A stretch of 64,000 nucleotides of DNA from Gymnogyps californianus. Taxonomy: Eukaryota; Chordata; Aves; Accipitriformes; Cathartidae. The notes under the pieces were generated by a model that was given only the letters and a program-made list of their open reading frames with translations, ran no database searches and was not told the DNA's origin. The stretch is from positions 203,441,494 to 203,505,493 of the forward strand of contig NC_059471.1 of assembly GCF_018139145.2 (NCBI RefSeq), read 5' to 3'. Shown here piece after piece: positions 42,101 through 54,222 of this stretch (position 1 is the stretch's first letter; each line of letters opens with the position of its first letter). Made by a program: the position numbers and the translations under genes.

Positions 42101-45100
42101 ATACATCTGCTGAAGGCTTTGTCTCCCATCTTACTGATTTAGGCTCTTACACTTCAGAATAGGTATTTAAAGCACAGAGGTGGGAGTGCAAGCTGTTTCC
42201 TCCATACCACAGACGTACACACATCAGCTGAGATGTAAAACTCACGTAATACCTCTTACTGGCTTCAATACCTATTTTTGTCTGTTCATATGTGTATGAG
42301 TTTGTCAGAGAGAGGTGTACTCCTTGTGGTGCAGAGTGTGTGTAAGCAGATCTTTAAGACGACTGGTTATTCATAAGGGGTGGGGAAACTTGTAAGTTTT
42401 TGTGGCTGCTGTCAGAGGTCTCAGTATTAGGTGGTGATGCAATATTGCATCATCTTGTGGTGTTGGGACTTGACACAGGGAACGAAAGAGGTCAGAAATA
42501 GAAATATAAAGAAAACGAGTTCACACTTCCAACACGGCCTCTAGTCTAATAGCATTATATTAAGTACTCCTAAATATAAGGTACAGATAGGATTTCCTCA
42601 GTCTCTGAAAGTTTCTGACGCTGAAAATAATGAGTCTAATTTGCTGCCCAGAGACTACATTACGAGGTTTCTCTAGACAAGCTCTCTGAACTGTGTTGCT
42701 GTGTTATCTTCCTGTCCTGATATTTATTACTCTTAATCTTTGAAAATTTGCTGAGCTGTATGCTTATTTGTTTGTGCGTCTTCCTGTCTGTGAGGAGGGA
42801 AATATATTCACATTGCATAGGAATTGTGTAAGGGAAGAGTTTTATCAGAGGATTTCTGTATTTTTGTTGTTGTAAATGAGTAATGTAAAATGCTTTCCCT
42901 TTAAACTACCTCATTGCCTCTCTCTGTATATAGAAGTAACGTATCCTTTAAACACAAAAGTGTTTCTTACCAGAGTTCCAGGCACCCTGCGGGCTAATTG
43001 ATCTGCTGTCATAATACTCGGGAATTCTAAAAAGACATTCAAGTAGGAATATATTTGTTCCACAGAGTTTAGCTGAATGCAAAATGAGCTACAAAGAAAG
43101 CTCTTTCCCAGCCTGATCTTTTCTGGAAACATACCCTTAACCTTCTCCAACAGCTTTAACAGGTGGCCTTAGCAGTGTGCCCAGAAGGTCACCACATTTG
43201 GGGTTTTTTGGCCTGAATAAGAGGATATTGTTCCAAAGTGCTGAATCCCTTGTACGGTGAGCCTGCGGGCAGGTCTCTCTTTCAGGAGGAGGCTGGGGAT
43301 CCTGTCTGGGTGCTGGGGTCACATCTGTGACAGCACTTCATATGCAGGAGACAGTACCTCATCATAGTGGTAGCTTTGCTAAATAAACACCTATCCTCAC
43401 ATTGGAATATAGAGCTTCTGTCTTTACAGACAAATCAAAGCCTTGACAGCCAGCCAGCACAACCACAATGAGTAAAAAGCTAGATTCAGACCTGGAACTT
43501 TGTATGCTTGCTTCCTAGAAATGAAAAGCTAAGAAAAGCTGGGAACCAGTAGGGTGGGAAGTGTCAACCCTTACACACAAAATGAGGGCAGCATTATGCT
43601 GTGGATATTAGTGCTTCATCATGTGGCAGTCTGGTCTGTATAGATGGTCCTCCATTGTCTATATCTGCTGGGGATGGTTAAAGACAAACATGGGAGCATC
43701 ACCCAGATAAAACAGCTGGTATTTCCAGACATCCCGTGTATTTTAGGATTCCCTGAGTTACCATCACAAATATTACATTACCTATAAAATGCATGTCCCC
43801 ATACTTTCCTGCCTGCAGTGGAAAGCCAGGGCTCTCTAGCAAACTTTTGTGAAGCCTCTTTAGTCTTTTCTGTTTTACAGCACGAAGCCTGAGCTGTTCA
43901 GCAGGGGAGGAGATGGTAACTGAGCCCAGTTTGGGTGGGTCTATCCTGGTCCCTCATGGAAGGCAGTAACTGCTGCAAAGTGCTGGTTGGAGCCTGCTCT
44001 TCATACGCTCCCTGTGCCCAGGAAAGTAAGCTGTGCCTTGTTCTCCCTTGATCTGCAGTTCTGCACCCCAAAGCCAACATAGCAATGTCTGTCTCTGCAC
44101 CATGACTCAGCCGGAGTCACGCCACCTCAGGTATCAGCTAGATAGGTGTGATGATAGAAACTTTTTACATCTCTTATTTTTGCAGTTAAAATGTGGCAGA
44201 TGGCCAGATCATGCTTTCCAGAGCATGTAGAACACAGTGATCCCAAGTACATTGGTCAGACTGATGTACCTTCAGGCTTTGTTAGGCCAGTTTGCCTGCA
44301 TTCAGCTATGGGGCTGAAAACAGGCAGGGCATGAAGTTGGATCTCTTTATAGTTGTTCATCTGGTTGTCTGTCAGCTACTGAACAGACATAGCCCACAAT
44401 ATTCATCTCTTGAACAACATTCAGAGTCTCTTTGATGCATTTCAGAAGCTACGGGAAGTCTTCCTAAATTCACATAATAAGGCAGACATGCAGGAGCCTT
44501 GTGTTTCATCCCAGCAGGGAGCAATTGTTCTTCTCTGCGAAGCTGATGTTCTTTCCCAGTATTTTTCCCATGTGCCTCCAATAACAAAATGCTTTGGCTG
44601 AGATGGTGTGATTTTCCTCCATGAAGAGGCTGACCTAGTACTGGATAGACCAGATGCTGCAGTCTTTCCAAAGTACAACAGTACCCAAAAGTGTCTGGTA
44701 GGTTGACAAGAATAGGGATATAGAGATGAGGGACATGTGGGAGGATACTAGGAGGATATTCCCTCTCTGGTCTCAGATGATCTAAAATACTCCAGATTGT
44801 CCTTGGACTCTTCCTGGATTCCATTAAAGAGAAGAAAATAGATGCGTGGAAGGTGAATTCCTGCTACGTCCAGAGGAGGAGGACAGAGGACACCACAGAG
44901 GAATGATTGATATTAGGGATGTGTAACAAACCCAAATGAATGAGTGACTTTGAAGGCAGCATTTTGAAAATCCCTCAAGAAGAGGTGATTCCCCTGATGG
45001 ACCACAGAAGGCTAGATAGCAGAGCTTGTTTTAGGCACAGAAGTTGCTGGTACTGGGATAGCAGGCACTGCAGGGCCTGCCCCTGACAAGTGGCTGCAGA

Positions 45101-46600
45101 TGTGGTGGGAAGCTGGTCCTTACGAATGAGCATGGTGAGTACTGGATCAGTGCTGCGGAGCTGGCCCTGAGGAAGGGCAACCTGCCAGCACAAGGCTGCA
45201 TGGTCCCTTGGGCATCAGCACCTGCGCAGAGGATGGGGCTTCTCAGACTTTTGTCCCATCAAAAAGTGAACCCCAGAAGAGTGTAACGACCCTGTATCTT
45301 GACAGGCTGAGCACTGGAGGTGGCAACCACACTTTGGTTCATCCTTTCCCTTATTTTTGCCTCTGTTTCAAGTAATTGGCATCACAATAGTTGTAGATGA
45401 AAGGGACCTTTGAACAGGTGTTGCTCGGAGTTTAGGAGTTGAGGGTTTGCATCCAGGAGGGTGCTAATGAGGGGAAGCAGCCCAGAAGACCATGGCTTGA
45501 CTGTGGTATGCTCAATACATGAGTTGCCTGTGTTAACAGCTCAAGAAAGAACAGTGTTGGCTGAATTAACTCTCTCAGTGTCACTTAATTAAACAGCAAG
45601 ATACTCAGGGCAGTGTCCATCTGCTAAGAGTGAAGGCATGTCAAAAGCTGATTGATCTGAAATCCCAGATTTAGCTAACAAGATGCTCCAGTACCAGTGA
45701 GGTGGGTACCATGAACTAACCTCACGGCAACTTGTGGCAGATAAAATGTGTGGAGGCCAATGGACTATACAAGCCATCCTTAATTAACTAAAACGTTATT
45801 TAGGTAATGCATGATCAATGCACAGGAAAAAAAAAATATTATTTTAGGGTTCCATGTAGTTAAGGGATGAAAAGTGCAGAGAGTTAAGGGATGAAAAGAC
45901 ACTGCAGGTCCAGAAAGGATCTGATTTTGTGCACACAGGGTGCATGTGCAATGGTGGCAGTGTTTGTGTTGGCAGCCATTTCAAAGGGACTTGGCATTAC
46001 CCTGTTATCCAGCCTTAAGTCCATGAAAGAAGGAGTACAAAAAGCAAGGATTCTCTTCGCTAGTGATTAGGGAAAAAACCAGCTATTTGAATCTGAGTTA
46101 GTCTGTTAATCCCATTTAAACAAATTATGTATGTTGAAACACTGGATTTCTGAGATAAGCAAATCCGTCACAGGTCCTGCAGTCAGGGAGAAGGAAAGGT
46201 CTTGTGTTTGATGTGCTTGGAAAGATACACGTGCACTTTCTGGCACTGTAACTTGCCAGGAAATTGAACACAAGTCTGGATTCAGCCCATGGAGGAGGAT
46301 TTAAATCAGCCTTTGGAGGTGTATATCTATCTGTGATGACTACACTAGCTGGCATGAACCTAGGCCTTTCAGCTGCGCTGTTGACCACAAACACTCTCTG
46401 TGACTTCACTGTGCATGAGCTTTGGTACCTAACCTCTCTGACCTGCCATCCAAAGACATGCCCCTCGACCCCAATTTTCTGCTTAGGCAATTTAGCGGGT
46501 AACTTTTCCTGGGCACGCACCTTGTGTTCACCCGCTGCAGCGGGGCCTGACCCTTCCTCAGGCATCAATGCCCTGCTATGATGCCATAAATAACGGCAAC
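39110..46600. other. Intergenic, no gene recognised
   Basis: AT-rich to mixed sequence without recognisable coding exons. Frames such as 40276-40563 and 44372-44824 (minus, 150 codons) show no domain, codon bias or splice context I can support. A 16-bp direct repeat GTTAAGGGATGAAAAG occurs twice near 45858-45900. Confidence 0.6.
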
Positions 46601-46659
46601 AGTGGCCTGGCCAAAGGTCGCAAAACGAAGTCACTCCTACAAACTTTTGCTCTCCAGTG

Positions 46660-47080
46660 GCGCCCTTTGCATTTGTCCGCTCGCTATGGCTGCCAGTGCC
46701 CGCCTGCGTCACCGGCCGCGGGCGTGACGTCACCACCCGCCCGGCCCGCGCCGGCATTGCGTCATGCCGCCGGGACAGAGGCGACCCTGGTGCTGTGCTG
46801 ACACCTGCTGGGCCGGCAGGAACATCACCGCGGCTCCGGCTCCGCGCGTCCCCGCCGCCGGCCCCGCGCGTCCCCGCCGCCCCGCGGGTTCCCGGCCGGG
46901 GGACCGGGCGCTCCGGTCTCCCTGCTCCGGGACCGGGGCACACGGTGTTTATCCTTGTCCCGCTACACGGACCTGTGCGGCCGGGGACAGGGCCTCGCTG
47001 CCTGGATGCCACCAGGAGGGGGGTGACCGCGCAGCCCTGCTGCGGCGAGGAAAGTCCCCGCCTCGAGGAGCCTGAGCTAC
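46660..47080. promoter_or_regulatory. Orphan CpG island with CRE
   Basis: About 420 bp of GC- and CpG-rich sequence with a perfect cAMP-response element TGACGTCA at 46725-46732 and two CRE/ATF-like half sites (TGCGTCA near 46706, TTGCGTCAT near 46757). A 22-bp imperfect tandem (46842-46881, core CCGCGCGTCCCCGCCGCC) lies within it. No TATA box or recognised gene is nearby. It may start an unannotated noncoding transcript or act as a distal element. Confidence 0.55.
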
Positions 47081-50000
47081 TGTGGTGATGGGGGTGAGGA
47101 ACATACACTCAGGGGAAAGCTATACCTTCTATCTGGAAGTTTTAAAGAGTGCGTCCTCTTCCTTCTTATTTTCATGTCCCTTAGAAATAAAACTGGAGGA
47201 CAAAGAATTGTTATGAGGAGACTGTGGAGCTGAAGGATCTGGGTCTTCTTCACACTTCCAGTTGACTGCAAGGAAGGTCTTTGGCTTTCTGTCTCCACCT
47301 GTCTCTCATTCATCCAGAGGATATGGAGAATAATGTTACTCACCAAAGTTACCCATGGGGCTCTTCTATGTTTTCATTCATTAATATCTGAAGTAATTTA
47401 AGATCCTTAGGGTACAGAAATGCAAAGTATTTGTGTGTTTATGGAAGAGAGTTGGTGACGTGATTTTAGCATATCTGTGCTACAACTACACGTGTCATCC
47501 AAAATGAGCATTAGGAGAGCTTTCACATCCCACCAAGTCGCCACGTAAACCATGTCATGTAAGCACCTAAATCCAGTTGTGGACATGACTTGGCAGAGAC
47601 GAGCATGACAGGAAAGAGAGTGACTTCTCTTGCTCAGGACAGGCTCCATGCGAGAGCTCGGTCCATCAGAGGTGCCTGTGCTAGACCTGCCTGTCAGCTG
47701 CCCACCATGTTTTGAGCCAAGGCTTCACCAGGGTTGAGCAGCCAGCTTGGGTTAAGGAGCTCGGATGTGGACCTGGGGTCTCCACCAACTTTCCAGCTTG
47801 CCTCTGCCAGGGGTTACAGCTGGGGGTGGTCAGCAAAACACACTTATCCAGGGGCGCCGCACAGACCACTGAGACTCCTGACATCTTAAGGCGGCTAACA
47901 TACAGGTCTCTCTTACGTACAAGGTCGGTCTGAAATCAGCACTGAGGAACATGCATTGCTTGACAGGGTGGCTGCTGATGCTGGGGCTGGTTCAGCCCTT
48001 CTGGCTGCTGTAATCTCCCAGCGACGTGAATCTTCCCAACTCCATTTTAATTTCCATTTTTTTCATCTTTCTGACTCCATTTTCTGCAAAATGTTTCCCT
48101 ACTTTATACACGTACCCAGGAACATGAGCATTGCCTGTGCTTTCGTCGAACCTTTCCATCAGCCCTGCACTCTCCCTTCTCTCAGCTGTACATTGGCTAG
48201 ATTTGAGGGTCTTACATACTTTATTTCTCCTGCTATCTGAATAAGATAACCACCCCAAGCACAAAGGGCTGCATGCATGATACCAGAAATACTGAGCCTG
48301 CCATGTGTGATGCCGGACATCAACTCGAAGGTGTTAAAATCCTCCCCTGTGCCCAGCCTAGCCTTTTTCCTCAAACTCTCTGCTTTTGTGCAGCCACCTT
48401 CTCTCCACAGCTTCTCAGGTAAAAATCTTTGAAAACTCTTAAATGAAAGCTACTGTCATTCCAGTTATTAGACACAAGGGGATATCTATGACAGAATATT
48501 ATCTGCCAGACTTTCACCATGGAGGATGGTAAAACTCTGCACCCTCACATCACGAGCGGATCTGATGGGGAGCTGATGAGCCAGCTTTTATTCAAGCTCG
48601 TAAGATAGTAGTTATCCCTAACACAGGAAAGCAGAGTACAGGACAAAGTTGCTATTAAATTCAGATGTAAAGATCCTTGTCAAGATACTAGCAAAATGGA
48701 TACAGCAAATATTATCAAATTCAGTAAAAGAAGCCAAAAGGTTATGAAACATAAATACTTTTCCAGTAACATGAGAAGGGGTTCAAGTTATACTGTATTC
48801 AAAAAAAGAGAAAGAAAAGCAGGCCAGTAGAACTGCATGCTGACTTATGGGAAATGATATTTAAAAAAGGAGAAGTCACAGTTTCTGGAGAACAATATGA
48901 AGTTGAATGGTATGCAGTCAGCAATATTAATTAGTTTCAACACTGGGCTTTTCTGGAGCAAATTGAATGTTTTAAGAAACCTCTAGCTTTAAGTTGAAAA
49001 TGGAAATTTAAAAAGTTAGGGCTCCATCAATAAGTTTTAAATACATTTAGAATAATACCAAAAGCCCAAAAAAGCCTCCTTGGATTAAAAAGTTTTCTGG
49101 AAAATCTGTATGGGTAGATAGAAGCATGAACTGACCCTTTGGAGCTGGTGGTGGCACGGCCCTCCCTGCCTCCCTGTCCTCAGTCACTGGCCATGGGAGA
49201 GGAACTATATTTGCTAAGTTGCAGGTGGTCTTGGCCCTTCACTGGATAGGAAGAAACCCCAAATACCAGTGAGGGCACAACAACTTACTTCCAACAGGGA
49301 GAGCTGGAACTCACTGGGACCCTCAGTGCAAGGGACTGCTGGGAGATGTGGCTCATGGGCACTCACTTAGTGGGCTTAAGCTGAAGAAAAGCCTCCTGTA
49401 AAGTTTGGTTTCTCCCAGAGAAAAGAAAGAGAGAGAGGAAAGCAGAGAAGCTGGTTGTTTCCCTGTAGAAAGAGAAAATATCTGCCATTTGGCTTGGTTT
49501 GGTTGGAGTGAGTGTAGCTTTTTGACATGTTCAGCCAAGGACTTTCCACATGGGCACGCTCAGTCTGTTCCTGCCGGACACGGGGGCAGCACAGGCAGAT
49601 GAGCTGTCCTGCATGGGGGAACAGGTCTTACCGTGCTCAGCCACTCTGCAGGGACAGGAGAGTGTACGGCTGGATGAAAGGCAGGATGGTTCTGCCTACA
49701 ACACTAGTGAAGCCAATGTCATCTGTATTGCTGCTGCATGCAGTGACCTCCAAAGTACCTATCAGGAGAAGGAAGAAATTTATGCATGGAGGTGAGGTTA
49801 AGGCATCAGTGATGTACAACAGACAGCTAGGAGGTAAATGACTCATACGGGCTGGGCAGGGATGGTAACACAAGGGAATGTCTTGTGCTCACAGCCTTGC
49901 AGTGACGAATGGTAAGAATTCAGATGAGGACATTTTAGACTGCAGTGGAGGAATATAGCACTGTGCAATGAAGAGGGCATATTCTCATTCCTTTTCAGTC

Positions 50001-51429
50001 AGTTGTCTTATTGCTGTTTGAATGATGTTTGTTTTATGATACTTCAGGATAGGTAGCTATTTTATGGTTTGGATTCAATGCCTTGCATTTTTTGCAAGTG
50101 CTCATACAGCCACGTGTCACATAACCAAATCCGTTTGTTAAGAAGTTCAGTGTTAATAAAATAACCTTGATATTATTGGAATGTTTGCAGGCAGCCAGCT
50201 AGCCAACTGCAAACAGCTGGCTACAAATGTGTACGCTGAAATCAAAACTGGATTGCAGCTGTTTGACATTAACTGAAGCACAGTATCCTAAGGGTGGCCT
50301 TAGTTTCAGAGCAACACTCGGTGTAGGGAGGTTTACTGTGCACAGGTGGATGGCCCAGGACACATCTGCCTGTCCTGGTGCACAGGATGTCTGATTTCAG
50401 GATTTTCCAGTGTTTCCCACAGGTAACCAGAGCGAATATCTGTACAGCACCTGCCCCCGTGGGTTGGCCCCCATTCTGTCAAAAAATCTTTAGGGAAGTA
50501 ACAGGCATCTCTTCAGGGTGGTATCTCTCTTGTTCTCCCTTTGCTTTGTGCTGATCCTGATGTCCATTTATCTTGGGTAAAGTGTAATGACTGTCTCATT
50601 ACTGGCCTTTAATATTTTTCCTGCTTGTAGTGGGTCCAGAAGAATTGTGTCACCTTAATACAGCTAATGCTTAGGAGTACACCTTACATCAGTGCCTGGA
50701 AAAATACAAGAATGCCATCCTGGAGCACGCACACTATCTACCTTAGCCTATTTTAAACACAAATTCAGAGCATCTGAAACTAGAAGGCCACATTTTTTTC
50801 TTTAATTAAAGAGTTACGCATTTTCCATGTGCATTTCAGCATCTAACTTAGATGCCTAAAATAAGTATGTGACTACATCCTTCACTTGCTGCATTAGGAC
50901 AAGACAAGTTGGATATTTTTATTCTATGTTTCTGTTTCCCCTTGTTAAACTTCTTTGTTCAGCAGGTACCACCTTGTATTAACATATTCCCAGTTAAAAC
51001 TGGCTATGGTAAGAACACCCTTTTATTTCTTTCCCCCCCCTTCTAATTATAGCCTTTGAGGCCTGCTTATGGGTTACAGCAATCGTGACAGATGCTTTTT
51101 ACCAATATTTATTCCTTTGCAAATTAATAAGTGTAAAGTTTGTAAACAAAAATCACAAGTGTCCTTATAGGGTTTAGTTTTCACATGCTAGAGGGGAACC
51201 CTGGGCCCCTGTCTCTGCCATGCTTCCCACCCTCAAATTAGGTCCACCCTGTTGCAGTATCCTTCAGAACTACAATTTTATCTAGCCCTGTAATGTTAAT
51301 TATTATTTTCATCATCATCAGTACAGCACCTGCCACTTATATACCTGGAGGAGGATCAGCATCTCCAGGCTATCTTCTGGACTTAATCCTGGGGAGACAA
51401 CCAGGCTTCTCACTAGCACATCCAGACCA
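47081..51429. other. Intergenic, no gene recognised
   Basis: No coding exon, RNA gene or clear repeat was recognised. Short frames around 47400-48400 and 49350-49870 show no known motif. Confidence 0.6.
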
Positions 51430-51930
51430 AGGCCTGGTCCTGTGCTATGATTTCTTTTAATAGCGCTTGGTAGATTATTTACAGCCATGAATTTGTCTAA
51501 TTATTCTTTGAATCATGTAAGCTTTTGAATCCCACGGCATCTTGCAGTTAGTTCCACAGCTTAATTATGCACTGCATAGAAATGTGTCTCTTTTGTTTGC
51601 CACCTGAGAATTTGATTTTATGCCTTCTAGGTCTTGTATTACGAGAGACAGCACATAACCATTCCCCATTTGTCTTTCCCATGCACCCATGATTTTCTCT
51701 CTCTGTCATAAACTTATTTTTCACAGCCTAAAAGTCCAAGCACTCATTCCTTGTACAGAAACCATCCCATTGCTTCTTCACCATGTTAAATTTCATCCTC
51801 ATAACTTTTCTAGGTCTGCTATACCAAAGCTATTGATGACCTGTAAATTGTATTCAAAGGGGTGCACCATGGATTTATAGTCTCATAATGATATTTTTTA
51901 TTTTGGTCTCCTGTCCTTTACTAATAATGC
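51430..51930 (-). mobile_element. Ancient CR1 LINE relic (amniote-wide type)
   Basis: Blocks matching the antisense of old reptile-type CR1 elements occur in the right order: CCATGAATTTGTCTAATTAT, then GTTCCACAGCTTAATTATGC, then GTCTTGTATTACGAGA, then GCACCATGGATTTATAG. It is too diverged to have an open frame. Identification is by recall of the family pattern. Confidence 0.7.
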
Positions 51931-53990
51931 CTTTTCACTTAAATAATGTATCACCTGGACTCATTTGCCCCTTGGAGAGAGGAGGATGTTTGATCCGCAG
52001 CTTGCTAAGTCTCACGCTACCCAAAGATTTAGGAAGAGCTGTGACAATAGATGCTAGAGAAGAGGTACCCTCAACATCCAGTCCAGTGCTACACCAAAGC
52101 CAAGGAATTCAAACACAAGCACAGAAAGGATTTGCCCCTCACTGGCTGGCTATGATTAATCTTATTTCAGGAACTTCGCTTGCACTCTATGCAAATAGAT
52201 ACTTAGCAAAGGGATGATAGCAGTGTGTACTGCTGCCTACCTGAAACTACTGCCATGGTGCTTTCCAAGTGGCTGCCATTGCACTGCAAGGAAGGCCACA
52301 GCCATTTAGAGGCATCACATCTTTTGTACAATGTTTGTGAAGCTAGGGAGAATGTTTTCGCCAACAGCAAGTACAAATGTTCCTTCCAAAAAGGAATGAT
52401 TGAACCACACATTTCTGGTTAACCCACTGCAACACATCCAGTTTCACTCTTGATCTCCTCCTCTTTATAATGCCTTTGGCCCTGTGCTGTGCACTGGATA
52501 CATTTAGGCCGTGAGTTTGTGGTATGAGTAATGCGGTCTATTTCTTCATAAAATTAGGTTCTTCTGGACTATCGCCCTTAGCCTTTCTGTAGGTCTCCTT
52601 AAAACACTTTATATTCTCCTTGCAATTCTTTCCAGAGCAATCTAAACCTCAGCTGCTGGTTGCCAGACCGTGTTCATTGCAAAGGATACCCACATTGCTC
52701 CTGGGCAGGTGATGTTGTGAATGCCAAAAATTCACATGGGTTAGGGGAAACCTGAGCACAGTCACGGAGGAGAACTCTGTGACCTCTCAGTTGCTCCAGA
52801 GCAGCAGCACTCCACCTAATGCAGATGCTCGCCCAGCTGCTGGCCACCACTTGCCACCACCTGTGATTAGAGGATCTTCTCTCCCTCAGCATCCAGCACA
52901 AACAAACAGAGGGAAATGGAGGCATGTACGAGTAGACTGGAGCTTTTTTCTTGCACCCTCACAACCGTTGCACAGGGAAAGAAAAGAGGGGCACCACCAC
53001 AGCACTACACAATTTCCACCTTGCAGCTGAATTTGCAGCACTTCTGTTACCACTGCTGGCTGAACCTCCACCAATACCACCACCTAACCATGTCAAGTGG
53101 CAGGAGCCAAGAAGTGCACTCTGATACAACGCAACTCACCCTTTGCCTGTAGACAGGTGGAAAGGAAGGACATGGTTTGGTGACAGGTGAAAGAAAAATG
53201 AAAAAAAGGGACAAAGAAGAAAATGAAAACAGATTGACAGCAGAAGGAACTGCATGCAAAAGAAACATTATAGAGAGAGGAAATGAAAGGTGAAAGGGTT
53301 TTGTTTGTGCTAAAAAAGGAGGCAATAGGTGGAGGGACAGGAGAAGCAGTAGCTGAGAAGGGTAGTGATATGCATAACAAAATAAGGCTGACGCCGATAG
53401 CCCTTGGGGGCACAGAGGAAAATTTGGGAATGGTGGGACATATTTCTTCAGGTGATGATTTGTGGGTTTTGCTGTACTAAGGTGTTGGGTGCAGCAGTAG
53501 TCACAGAGTCCTTGGCTCTTCCCCAACATAATGGGAGATGAAACTTCAGAAGATGGTTGTGGCAATTCTCACACTGTTGATGCTGGTGGTGGGGGCACTG
53601 AGGGCTGCAGCCATAGTGGTGCTGGTTCTTCTCCTCCTTGTGTCTACCTCTCTTTACTTGGGTGTTAGGGGAGAAGAAAATACAGACAAAGACAGCTGGG
53701 AGCAGAGCTTCTTGTTCAGTGAGAGTGCCTGGCCTACAGAGCAAAACAAAGAGAATGAAGCCAGTTCTTTTCTACAGCTGGCCACTATCACAGATGGACC
53801 TTCAGTCTATCCCAATGAACCACTGTCAGAGCCCTCAGTGCCTCCCCCAGCTCCAAGGAGTTTGGCTGGCTGAGTCAAGCTCAGCCTCCTCACTGGTAAG
53901 AGCTGTTACGAAGGAAATGAAGAGAGGGGCCTACCCCTCCTTCCCTTGGGAGCTGCTTTTAAATTAATGCTCTTTTGCCTGGCGCTGCTT
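51931..53990. other. Intergenic, no gene recognised
   Basis: Mixed sequence; a purine-rich stretch at about 53150-53400 produces stop-free frames on the opposite strand (53047-53565) with low-complexity, Phe/Ser/Pro-rich translations. Judged non-coding. Confidence 0.55.
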
Positions 53991-54060
53991 GCACTACCTC
54001 GCAGCTCTGTAGCAGCTGTGTCTGCACCTCCTCTCGGACCTTCTCGTTCTGACCTGGACC

Positions 54061-54222
54061 TTGACTCCCTGGCTTGACTTGACTCCCTGGCTTGACTTGG
54101 CTCGCTGGCTTGACTTGACTCCCTGGCTTGACTTGACTCCCTGGCTTGACTTGGCTCCCTGGCTTGACTCGACTCCCTGGCTTGACTCGACTCCCTGGCT
54201 TGACTTGGCTCCCTGGCTTGGC
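54061..54222. repeat. 18-bp minisatellite, nine units in a 54-bp higher-order pattern
   Basis: Nine contiguous 18-bp units of TTGACTCCCTGGCTTGAC type. By their first bases the units run A A B, A A B, C C B, where A is TTGACTCCC, B is TTGGCTC(G/C)C and C is TCGACTCCC, so the array is three 54-bp repeats. Because 18 is a multiple of 3, reading frames stay open on both strands (hexapeptide SSQGVK-like on minus, TPWLDL-like on plus). No gene context is seen. Confidence 0.92.

Noticed and set aside
44372..44824. Minus-strand 150-codon frame
   Set aside because: No recognisable domain, no splice signals that fit, and a length expected by chance in 64 kb; other frames are also partly open.
53047..53565. 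Minus-strand 172-codon frame rich in Phe, Ser and Pro
   Set aside because: It is the complement of a purine-rich (GAA/AAG) stretch, which removes stops; the low-complexity translation has no known motif.
54061..54222. Possible CRISPR-like array
   Set aside because: Units are directly tandem with no spacers and lie in vertebrate DNA; it is a minisatellite.
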